64,000 nucleotides of DNA from Carya illinoinensis (Eukaryota > Streptophyta > Magnoliopsida > Fagales > Juglandaceae). Positions within the stretch are counted from its first letter, which is position 1; each line of letters starts with the position of its first letter. The notes under the pieces are model-generated. The model worked only from the letters and a program-made list of their open reading frames with translations, searched no databases and was not told the origin of the DNA. The stretch covers positions 36,622,001-36,686,000 of the forward strand of contig NC_056755.1 in the NCBI RefSeq assembly GCF_018687715.1, given 5' to 3'. A program made the translations under genes and the position numbers. Positions 53,894-64,000 of the stretch are shown here, piece after piece.

Positions 53894-55590
53894 ATGTCAT
53901 GGGTAAGAGACAGTTCAAATAGGTTGCTTAGAGTCACATCAAGTGTTGAGAGTAGTATACACAGCTCAGAGATAGATAGCTCTTCTGTCTCTTCTATGAG
54001 CGAGAATATTGAAATTGAACAAAACATGGCTGCACCTGCACCACGCACTCTTAAGGATTATTTGCAACTCGCTCGCACCACTACACCTTCATGAATTGTT
54101 GTATCTAATGATGCACCTAATTTTTCTATTAAGAACGGTATGATGTCAGTGATACCTCAGTTCCACGGGATGGATTCTGAGAGTCCTTACCAGCACTTGA
54201 CAATTTTTGAGTTGGCTTGCACTACTTTTATTACTAGGACCATTACTGATGAATTTATTAGACTTCGTTTATTTCCTTTCTCTTTAAAGGATAAAGCGAA
54301 GATTTGGTTTAATTCTTTGAGGCCTAATTCCATCTCTAGTTGGTCTGATATGTAGGGTGAATTCTTACAAAAAAAAAATTTCCTTTTCAGAGAACTCAGC
54401 TTTTGCAAGAGCAAATCAATCAATTCAGTCAGAAACCTGATGAGACTTTACAGGCCAGTTGGAAAAAATTTAAAGATTTGATAAACATCTGTCCACATCA
54501 TGGCTTCTAATCTTGGAGGTTGATGAGCTATTTTTACACTGGTTTCACTCCAGAATGCAAGCAATTTGTTCAGACGATGTGCAATGGGGAATTCTTTAGC
54601 AAGGAACCTGATGAAGCACTATCATTTTTTGATTATCTTGCTGAGAGCACACAATAGTGGAACACTCGTACTGATCGAGTGTCATTAACAACACAGCCAC
54701 TAAGGGCTATTTCTGGAGAGGGTAGATATGAGTTTAAGAAAGATACTGATGTTCAAGCCCTAATAACTGCTTTAACCAGAAGACTAGAGGTCATGGAACT
54801 GGAAATAGTGAAGGCTGTGAAAGTAGTAGATGCATGTTCTATATGTGCTGATTCAAAACATAAGACCCAAGATTGCCCGATTATGCCAGTATTTCAAGAA
54901 AGTGGGTCTGAACAAATGCAATCAGCTAACTGGGTTAACAAAGCACAGAATCAGCCTTTCTCCAACACATATAATCCAAGGTGGAGGAATCATCCAAATT
55001 TCTCATGGAGAAATGATCAGCCTGGCCGGTCTCCACCATCTCAGCAGCATCCATTTCATCAGGGTGCTCCTCAGCACCAATATCAGCCATAGCTATCCTT
55101 TTGTGGTTCCTCCTGGATTTCAGCCTCATGTATCTGTTCAGAGTTCTCAGCCTCAATCATCTGCAAAGAAGTCTCTAGATGATAGTGTGGCACAGATGGC
55201 CAATACACTTTAGCAATTCATGCAGATTCAGGCTACCACAAACAATCAGAACACTCAAGCCATAAATGAGTTGCGTGGCACTGTTAATAAGATGAGCACG
55301 ACCTTGAGCACTCTAGAGAAATGAAAATTTCCAGCACAGCCTCAGCCTAATCCTCAAGTATACAGGCAACAACAACATCAAGTGCATAATGTCTCAGGGG
55401 ACGTTATTGAGACAGCGAAAGTCGTTCTTACTTTGAGAAGTGGGAAGGAAGTTCCCCAACCTGAGATGACCATAAACACAAAGGTAGTGCTCCTAAACCT
55501 GAAGATGCAGCAGAGACTGATGAAGTTGAAAAAGAACCCCAGAGGTAGTGAGACCAGAGCTAAACAAGCCTATGAGTGCAAATGCTGAAA
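53894..55590 (+). pseudogene. gag: Athila-type gag, broken
   Basis: Starts MSWVRDSSNRLLRVTSS and continues with RTLKDYLQLARTT, IPQFHGMDSESPYQHL, LRLFPFSLKDKAKIWFNSL, FSQKPDETLQASWKKFKDL and CSICADSKHKTQDC, a cysteine/histidine motif. Near 55410 the frame reads VVLTLRSGKEVPQP, the usual end of gag in this branch. It makes the capsid shell of the particle. Stops: TGA 54092-54094, TAG 54353-54355, TAA 54508-54510, TAG 54655-54657 and more after 55090. A frame slip occurs in the A-run near 54370-54379. Confidence 0.85.
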
Positions 55591-55708
55591 CTAGTAGGGG
55601 GTACCAACCTGTGGTTCCCTATCTTCAGAGATTGGCAGTGGCCAAAAGAACAAATACCACACTAAGATTCAGGAGATTTTCAAGCAAGTAAAGATTAATA
55701 TTCCACTT

Positions 55709-58700
55709 TTGGATGCCTTACAACAAGTGCCTTCATATGCAAAATTTTTGAAGGACTTGTGCACAGTGAAGAGGAAGCTGAATGTTAAGAAGAAAGCTTT
55801 CCTAATGGAGCAAGTCAGTGCATTGATATTGAGCGAAACTCCTCAGAAGTTTGGAGATCCCGACTCTCCCAACATTTCCATTATGATCGGTGAGTCACGT
55901 ATTGGGAGGGCTTTACTTGATCTGGGGAGTAGTGTGAACTTGCTACCATTCTCAGTGTATGAGCAGTTGGGATTGGGTGAGCTAAAAAAGACCTCCATCA
56001 TGCTACAGTTGGCTGACAGATCAGTTAAGGAGCCGAGGGGTATTGTAGAGGATGTGTTGGTCCAGGTGGACAAATTTTACTACCCATTGGATTTTGTAGT
56101 TCTTGATATGCAGCAGCCAGCCTCCACTATTTACCAAGCTCCTGTCATCCTAGGAAGACCATTTCTAACTACATCAAATGCTTTGATTAATTGCAGAAGT
56201 GGAGTTCTAAAGCTTACTTTTGGGAACATGGCACTTGAGTTGAACGTTTTCAATGCTTGCAAGATGCCAGCTCATTTTGATGACACAAGTGATTTGAATG
56301 CTGTGGAGAGTTTGACACCAACAGAATTTATTTGCTCCACTTTTCCTTTTCTGATAATAATTCTATTTTTCAGACACCTGAATTTTTACTTGATGAAAAA
56401 ACTGACCATGTTGAACTTTTGGACTGTTTTGCAGATTCTTCTTGACCATCTTGTAGGCGCAAGATGGAAAACTCAGTTTGAAACTTTACCAACACCAGAC
56501 ATACTTAAATCCTCAGGGGAAGAAGTTCCCCAATTGGAACTGAAATCACTTCTTCAAGGTTTAAAGTATGTGTTTCTTGGTCCTGAAGAATGCACTTTTC
56601 CTGTGGTGATTTCCTCAAAATTAAATCATAAGGATGAAGCCCAATTGATTGAAGTCTTAAAAAAGCATCGAGGCACAATTGGTTGGACAATAGCCGACAT
56701 CAAAGGTATTAATGCTGCTATTTGTATCCACAAAATCCATCTTGAAGATGATGCTAGACCGGTTCGTGATGCTCAACGTAGGCTCAATCCTACCATAAAG
56801 GAAGTTCTTAAAGAGGAAGTGGTTAAGCTGCTCGCAGTGGGTATCATTTACCCCATCTCAGACAGTAAGTGGGTAATTCCAACTCAAGTGGTACCAAAAC
56901 AATCTGGTTTAATTGTTATAAAAAATGATAAAAATGAGTTGATTCCAACTAGAATGGTTACTAGTTGGAGAATGTGCATTGATTATAGAAAACTTAATTC
57001 AGCTAGTAGGAAAGATCATTTTCCTTTACCATTCTTCGATCAAAGTTTAGAAAGAGTGGCTGGTAATGCATTTTATTGCTTCTTAGATAGATACTTTGAT
57101 TATTATCAAATTGCTGTAGCGCCTAAGGATCAAGAGAAAACCACTTTCACCTGTCCTTTTGGCACCTTTGCTTTTATCAGAATGCCTTTTGGTTTGTGTA
57201 ATGCTCCAGCTACTTTTCAGAGATGCATTATGAGTATTTTTTCTGACATGATTGACGATATTTGTGAAATATTCATGGATGATTTCTCTGTTTTTGGAAA
57301 ATCTTTTGATAGTTGTTTGCATAATTTGGCACGTATTCTCCAGAGATGTGAGGAAAAAAATATTTTACTTTATTGGAAGAAATGCCAATTTATGGTTACT
57401 CAGGGCATTGTTTTGGGACATATTGTTTCCTCTGAAGGTATAAAGGTCGACAAGGCAAAAATTGAATTAATATCTAAACTTCCTATCCCTAGGATGGTAA
57501 AGGATATTCGTTCTTTTCTTGGTCATGCTGGCTTTTATAGGCAATTTATTCAAGGGTTCAGTTCTATTGCAAAACCTTTGTGCACTCTTTTACAAAATGA
57601 TATTGAATTTTTTTTGGACTAATGAGTGCCAAAAAGCTTTTGATACCCTTAAAAAATCGCTTACCACTGCCCCTATTATGCAACCCCTGCAGTGGGACTT
57701 TCCCTTTGAAATCATGACAGATGGAGCTGTTTTGGGGCAACGTGTGGATAATATACCTTTTGTGATTTATTATGCCAGTAGAACCTTGAATGATGTCCAG
57801 AAAAATTATACCACTACTGAAAAAGAATTGCTTGCAGTGGTTTTTGCACTTGATAAATTTTGGACTTATATTCTTGATTCTCTTGTTACTATTTTCACTG
57901 AGCACTCTGCTCTTAAGTATTTGTTGGCTAAGAAAGATGCAAAACCACGCTTGATTCGCTGGATTCTACTACTTCAAGAGTTCAACATCAACATTAAGGA
58001 CAAGAAAGAAGTTGAAAACGATCATCATCCTCTTCAAAAGTCAGCCTTCCTCTTGATGATAGTTTCCTGGATGAGCAGCTGTTTGTGATTAATAGAGCTC
58101 CCTGGTATGCTGACATAGTCAATTATCTGGTGACTGAGCGAATGCCTTCTGAATGGTCTACCCAAGATAAGCGTCGAGTTCTCTCTAAGGTACGACAATT
58201 CTACTTTGATGACCCTTATCTTTTCAAATATTGTTCAGACCAATTGATTCGGAAATGCATTCCTGATGATGAGTTTTATTCAGTATTGAGATTTTGTCAT
58301 ATGGGTACATGTGGTGGTCATTTTTCAGTAAAGAAAACAGTGGCAAAAATTTTGCAAAGCAGTTTTTATTGGCCTTCCATGTTTAAGGACGCTTACAATT
58401 TTTGTAAAGCATGTGATTCTTGTCAAAAGTTAGGAGCCATTAGCAAAAGAAACATGATACCTCTTTCCCCCATTCTTACTTTAGAAATCTTTGATTGTTG
58501 GGGAATAGACTTCATGGGACTTTTTCTGGTTTCCTTTGGAAACACATATATTTTATTAGCGGTGGACTATGTTTCAAAGTGGGTTGAGGCCATCGCTTGC
58601 AAAACCAATGACCATCATGTTGTACTAAAATTTTTACAATATTTGTTTGCTCGATTTGGCATGCCCAAGGTTATCATTAGTGATGGGGGTTCTCATTTTT

Positions 58701-59389
58701 GCAACAAACCATTTTTTACACTTGTAAAAAATATATGGTATAACACATCGAGTTTCTACCCCCTATCACCCCCAAACAAATGGGCAAGCTGAATTGACAA
58801 ATAGAGAAATGAAAATCATTCTAGAGAAAATGGTAAATCCTAATATGAAAGATTAGTCGATTAAGCTTCTTGATGCTTTGTGGGCCTATAGGACAAGTTT
58901 TAAAACTAATCTAGGAATGTCTCCTTATCGATTAGTTTATGGTAAAGTTTGTCATTTACCTGTTGACATTCAGCATCGAGCTTTGTGGGTCATAAAATAT
59001 GTTAACTTGTCACTTGATGAAACTTCAAGGTTGAGAAAATTGCAGATCAATGAATTGGATGAAAATCGTCGGAATGCTTATGACAACGTTCAACTGGCGA
59101 AGGAGCGCATGAAGATTCTGCATGACAAACACATCCATCCCAAGCATTTCAGACTTGACCAAGAAGTTCTTCTTTATAACTCTTGCTTGCATATTTTTCC
59201 TGGTAAACTGAAATCCCGATGGACTGGTCCATATGTCATAACAAAAATTCATTCTCATGGGCAATAGAAATTCAGAATCCTAAGACTAGCACATCACTCA
59301 CTGTTAACGGTCAGCACCTTAAGCCTTTTATTTCAACTTATGACCCAGGTGTTGAAACTCAATTTGTCCAAAAGCCTTGTGACCCCTGA
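55709..59389 (+). pseudogene. pol: Athila-type pol (PR, RT, RNase H, IN), broken
   Basis: 55709-57622 is open: aspartic protease RALLDLGSSVNLLPFSVYEQ (DLG in place of the usual DTG/DSG, as in this branch), then reverse transcriptase WRMCIDYRKLNSASRKDHFP, MPFGLCNAPATFQRC and IFMDDFSVFGKSF. A slip in the T-run at 57608-57616 moves the frame. RNase H follows ([32 protein letters not shown]) to 58088. Integrase starts near 58088 with an HHCC finger ([12 protein letters not shown] ... CKACDSCQK), core [13 protein letters not shown] and [13 protein letters not shown], a slip in the C-run near 58757-58770, then MWAYRTSFKTNLGMSPYRLV and another slip near 59258 before the final TGA at 59387-59389. Catalytic acids are largely kept. 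Confidence 0.9.
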
Positions 59390-60535
59390 ATGTCATCTTT
59401 TCTGTTGTTTTTATTTTATTTTATTTTTATTTTTTTAATTTTTCTGTTTTATTTTATTTTCTTTTCTTTATTTAAATTTTTGCATTGTTGCTCGCATTCA
59501 CATTGTTTTCTTTTTCTTTATTTTTCTTGTTAGCATTGAGGACACTGCATATTTAGTTGGGGGGAGTGAATTGGAATTTGAAATCGTGCTTTGTCATGTG
59601 TTTAAGCTGAATGGGTAAAGTGCTAATTCATAGCTGATAGTGATGGTTATTGAACTTTGTTAATGCATGATAGACAATTTTTCCTTCATAAGCACATAGC
59701 TTTGACAATCAAGAATCATTAATAGTGATAGAATTTCTCTGATATCTAAGTTTAGAAGCATGCTGATAACGACTCCAGAATTAATTTTGTGTGGATGAAG
59801 GGCAAAACAATTAGGAGATAACCACTCTTTTACTTCACACCTCATATTTGTTCCTATTCACTACCACTTGACCAGAATAGAGAAAAGTACACTATAGGAC
59901 TACTGAGCTGTGCCCTTGGAAAAAAAAAAAAAAACCCATAGCCACATCAGTGATAAGGGCAAACTTAGGAATGTGTGGGTTAGGCGCACGATTTTGAGGT
60001 CGATTCCCCATTGTGTGAATGCTTACCTTAAATAAATAAATAAAATCGCAATAGTAAGGGCAACTCATTGTCCTGAGTATAGGGCTAGAAACAGTTGCCC
60101 AAACTTTAGGAGTCGGAATAAATGTGGAACAATTTTTAAACAGAGTTGGCGCGAAACTGCTAGACCCTTCAGCTTTGAAGTAGTGAGGACCAGAAATGAT
60201 CAATCTTCAACTGGAAAATCTTTAGGACGTTCAGTGGTACACACACACACACACACACAAAAATAAAATAAAATAAAATAAAATTGTTTTTGAAAGATAT
60301 GGTTAAGGGTATGTGTCTCCAAGAGTTTTGCCTCAATCCAATATGAAAGAGACACTGAGTAGTCCGTTGAAGCTGCTACATTGATTTGAATTTATAAAAA
60401 GTGACATATTTATTATTGAGAATTTAAGTGGCTGGTTGGTGTGCTTATGAGCGAAAGATTGTCTGATTACAATATTTTGTACAATTCTATTTCACTATCT
60501 TGCTAAGAGACTAGCAAAATGCTAGTTGGGGCGTG
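59390..60535 (+). other. Athila 3' untranslated region
   Basis: No gene. It starts with T-rich low complexity, then GAGGACACTGCATATTT followed by TTGGGGGGAGTG (59566-59577), a polypurine-like motif often seen after pol in this branch. An AC run (60238-60260) and an AAAAT run (60261-60286) follow. The stretch before the 3' LTR (GCTAGTTGGGGCG) is a weak polypurine tract. The minus-strand frame at 59892-60203 has no domain. Confidence 0.65.
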
Positions 60536-62221
60536 TGATTAAGTTATAATATTGTGATTATTTTTCACTTAAATTCCAGTCAATCACACTTTTCTTATTA
60601 GTAATTGAATGGGTTTAGCGTCAATAAATAACTTCTAACTCAATTGATCACAACTTAATTTTATGGTCTTAATTTTTAATTTATTACATGAAATTGAGGA
60701 AATTAATTGTTGTGCACTTGTGCAGGTGAGCGACATACATTTGATGGACTCATGTGATTGAAAATGCAGCATATTATATGCCCTTCAAGTTGATAAGCTG
60801 ATCTATGCATCGGAATGAAACTGGACCTCACGAAAATTATGCGCAAAAGCACCACACTTCAGGATCCACCATGACTCACCTTGACCTTTCTTTTCAAAAG
60901 CACAACATGTTCACTTCAAGTGGTCTTCCATCAAACGAAAAGTTGATTCAAAGAATTTAATTCTATTCATTTTGATTCCAAGTGAACCCCACGGCTGCAT
61001 ACCACATGACTTCACTTTGATTCAATGAATTTATTATTCACACAGAAAAGTTCAACCTCACATGACAAGATTTGTCTTCAAGTGCATATGCATATTTATT
61101 CTCTTCATGATATATCAAGCTGGATCCCACGTCTGGAAGAATGAAAGGAAAGCCGGTGCATGATTGAATAAAAAAAAAAGTCATCATTGAGAAGAAGAAG
61201 TGATGAGGCGATGGATGATTGTGAGCTGGCTAAAAACATGGGTTGGTGGAAGAGGCGGAAAAAATTGAACTGAAACATGATCCCATGTCTAAAGCCGGTC
61301 CATGATTAAAGTGAAAGCAAAGTAAAGAAGTCGTGATTAAACGCTAGCTGTCTCTCCACCGAATTTGACATCATTGAAGAAGTCGTGATTAAAGGCTGGC
61401 TGTCTCTCCACCGAATTTGACATCATTGAAAGAAGTCGGTGGGTGGGTTCATTATAAGAGTGTTAGTCGGTTTCATGCAAGTTTAATTTTAATTTTTCTG
61501 AAACAGAATACGTGGGGAGTAGAGGTTGTTTCTTGAGTTTTCATTAATGGCTGGATGAGAAGGTGTGAGTCGCTGGGATTAGTTTTATTTTGCTGAGTAG
61601 GAGACGTGTAGGGACGTGGGAGTGTGAAGTCGGCTGGTTTTTAAATTCTTTAAGCTTTCATTTAATAGTACAATTGTTATGGATTAATTTTGAGAATTTG
61701 TGATTTAAATATAATGATGAACTCTAGAATCTTGGTTTTGGGACTTTTCAATTTTTAGTTTGTATTTTATCAATTACTTTCTAATCTAATTTAATTCTTA
61801 GCTTAGTTTTATTAATCTCTTAGTTCCATTGCATATTGGATTGATTAAAATTTAATTAGGACTTAAATAATTTCAGTTTCATTGTTAAATTTTTAGATTA
61901 ATTAAGATTGTTCAGTTTAGTTGACTCTTTGATTGATAATTTCAATTTGTTAGTCTTTTACATTTCGTTTTGACACTTAAAAATCTAAAAATATGAATCT
62001 AGTCTATGACTAGTGCCCTTTTCATTCTTGTTGCACTCTTTCATCCATTGCACATACCATCATTTTTATTTTTCTCTTTGTGAATATTTTTACTATTTTA
62101 AACGAGCTTGATTTTAAATAACTTTCCCTGAGGAGACGATCTAGGAATTTATTCATAATTATTACACGACATCCTCCTGCACTTGGGATAACCTTTCTGC
62201 TACTCATTTTTGAGTGAGTCA
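60536..62221 (+). repeat. 3' LTR of the Athila-type element, internally deleted
   Basis: 1686 bp, collinear with the 5' LTR except that about 400 bp are missing at 61633: GTGAAGTCGG is followed directly by CTGGTTTTTAAATTC. In the 5' LTR, GTCGG occurs at both edges of the missing segment (52725-52732 and 53130-53137), so deletion between short direct repeats is likely. Confidence 0.88.
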
Positions 62222-64000
62222 CCACCATAGCTCCACCGTAAACCCCCCCCCCAAGCTTCCTGTATGCTCAGCTGTAGCCCAGCCGAAGCTGAGCTCCTCT
62301 CCTCTTCGAAAACCCTTTCTTTACACAGGTTCCCTATAGATCCATCGTAGGACCGCCATGAACTATCACCTCAGCGACCCCATGACCTTGGCCACCTTAC
62401 AAAGCCTGAATCTGAGAAACCATAGATATGGCCTTCCAAAGTAGCCCTATTCCAAGGTCGCAGTAGTGACCGCTATTGCCCAAGCCAGTGGCTTCTGACA
62501 CCATTGGCAGTGCCAAATAGCGAGTAACGTACGGGTTATTCCAACGACGGTATAACTCTCTTTCCCTTTTCCTTGTTATTTATGTGAATTTGGTTGGTTG
62601 TGAACTATGCTCTTGGTATTGTGGAGTTCGCTGTGTAGTGGGGTGACGTGAAGTGTGGTTGTGTACGTGAAGTGTTAGGCATAGTTGTGACGTGTAGTGA
62701 GTTGTTGTGGATTGTGTTGTAATGGTGGTTGTGAAGTGTTTGCCATTGCCATGGTGGTGTGCGACGTATTATGGATTCCAGGGAGTACACTTAGAGTGTA
62801 CTTCGAGTGGTAAAGTTGTGATGCACCGAATGGTGTGTCACGAAGGTTTGGGTGATGGCATAATTGAGGTGTGTAAAGCGTGTTGTGTAGTGTCGAGAAC
62901 TATGGAACCGTTTCCCAGAGTAGTTATGATGTTATCCTGTCGTAGTGACAAGTGTCAAGGTGTAGTTAGGTATGGCTGGAAGTCACAGAGTGGTGTACAA
63001 GTGACGTAGTGGAAATGTGATGGGATGTCACGCAATGGCATGAGCATGTGAGGAGTCGTGCTCGTGATGAGTTAGAAGTTGGTGTTAAAGTGACGCGGTG
63101 TTATGCCAGGTGAAGTGGAGGATAATAGTGTAGCTTGGGATTATTCTCGAGCTATGTGATGTGGCGAATGTGTAGTCGTGAATGGAGCCTTGTCGTGTTA
63201 AGTGTTGGGATGAACTATGTTGTTGGACTAGTAGCATGAAGAGTCATGCTAGCTTAATTTGAGTAGAAAGTTGGTATCGGACTATAGAGCTTGTTTACAC
63301 AAATAGACGTTCAACAAATTATATAGTTAATCTACTTAGACACATGTGCCGGACAGATTTACTATATATAATGGGTAATCTGTTTGAGCATGGGTACACA
63401 ATATTTAAGCCTCAAAGTCAGCTTAAAGTTGTGTGGTATGCATGGATGGGAACGAGGATGAAGTGTGGGCTAGGATGCAGGGAAGAAGTGACGTGTGTAT
63501 GGACTAGGATTGGGATGCATGACTTGTTTGGTTCAAGTTATGCTTTGGGATGTGATTGATAGGAAGAGTACGATGAAGGTACTAGCGTCTTAACCTTAAG
63601 GTGAATCATAGATGTTCACTTTATAGGATAAGACCTCAAAGTAGAACATTGAATTTGAAAAAAGTGACCCAAGTGAGTCCTAGAAAGAGGAAACATGATG
63701 TGGAAGATATAGAATGACAGGAGAGAATGAGAGTGTGTCTAAGTGAAATATAGTCTATGTTTTCTAGTTTAGTTGCTTATGCACTAGATGGAGAATGACG
63801 TTAAGGTTGTATATTCATGTAGGTTGCCATCCAACATGCACATGAATGGACTGTATGAAATGGGTATAGCATGTAGTCCAGGTAAGTATTATATTCATCA
63901 CTTCTAGAGTTTTCTAAAGATATGAATGAAATGAAAATAACATGTTTCTCTCTACGATGCTTTGCAAAATGAATGACGTTTTATGAAAAGATGCTAAGTA
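62222..64000 (+). repeat. LTR-like DNA, right of the Athila insertion
   Basis: Probably the continuation of 50859-51638: C-rich at first, then GT-rich (GTGGTTGTGTACGTGAAGTG), with no coding signal. Small frames (62707-63009, 63344-63559) show no domain. The character is that of a long gypsy LTR running out of the window. The assignment is tentative because no second copy is present here. Confidence 0.35.

Larger units (their letters stand above)
51639..62221 (+). mobile_element. Athila-type Ty3/gypsy retrotransposon
   Basis: 10.6 kb. 5' LTR (51639-53726), a tRNA-Asp-type primer site (53733-53750), gag (53894 on), protease, reverse transcriptase, RNase H and integrase (55709-59389), a 1.1-kb untranslated 3' region, and 3' LTR (60536-62221). 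The 5-bp duplication CCACC flanks it. The protease DLGSSVNLLP and reverse transcriptase FMDDFSVFG motifs, with no chromodomain, are typical of the Athila/Tat branch. The extra envelope-like gene of some Athila elements is not seen. Gag and pol are broken by stops and by slips in homopolymer runs. Confidence 0.9.

Noticed and set aside
59892..60203. 103-codon minus-strand frame in the Athila 3' region, considered as an envelope-like gene
   Set aside because: Wrong strand, no signal peptide or membrane segments in a suitable layout, and it crosses a poly-A tract.

Overview
The window reads as heterochromatic, repeat-rich nuclear DNA of a flowering plant. The evidence is plant-specific transposon families (a chromodomain-type Ty3/gypsy element, an Athila-type Ty3/gypsy element, Ty1/copia gags, plant L1 LINEs with a C-terminal RNase H, a Tnp2/En-Spm CACTA element) and a relic of a class I phosphatidylinositol transfer protein gene with plant-style introns. 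The MITE family at 255-436 and 46006-46341 reminds me of a very common family in Fagales trees, so a woody eudicot is my weak guess. I see no intact single-copy host gene, tRNA, rRNA or CRISPR array. Coordinates of repeats were read by eye.

Layout. 1-2139: AT-rich spacer with a MITE and one copy of a 0.37-kb dispersed repeat. 2140-18137: a three-level nest. A copia gag relic is split by a minus-strand LINE (2712-18058, target duplication TTTACAGCTT), and the LINE is split by a 9.4-kb gypsy element (4621-14053, target duplication CAAAC). 18135-21015: a copia 5' LTR, primer site and gag, with no pol behind it. 21550-22664: an LTR-like fragment. 22665-25112: AT-rich spacer with a 34-bp perfect palindrome, C-rich tandem repeats and a GTCGGA-type hexamer block. 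25113-27095: a gypsy LTR fragment or solo LTR rich in tandem repeats.

27692-39704: a phosphatidylinositol transfer protein pseudogene. An intron between two of its exons holds an 11.2-kb CACTA transposon (28068-39238, target duplication ATA). The transposon carries a minus-strand Tnp2 transposase in four exons (31743-34633), a decayed Transposase_24/TNPA-like gene (29379-31383), a LINE 3' fragment, a three-copy tandem repeat where the transposase N-terminus should be, and motif-dense subterminal regions. 41620-42129: a smaller CACTA-like remnant with a 30-bp-stem hairpin. 42958-45145: a second LINE relic, plus strand. 45168-45530 and 46006-46341: second copies of the dispersed repeat and MITE. 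46385-50858: a non-autonomous LTR element with gag-like and coiled-coil remnants. 51639-62221: an Athila-type gypsy element (target duplication CCACC) inside another LTR-like sequence that continues to the window end.

The genes do not form a host pathway. Each element carries its own mobilisation functions (capsid, protease, reverse transcriptase, RNase H, integrase, transposase), and nearly all are broken. The points most worth checking are a 99-nt in-frame intron-like segment that would fuse gag to pol by splicing in the gypsy element, and a CACTA transposase whose spliced frame is clean but whose head has been replaced by tandem repeats.
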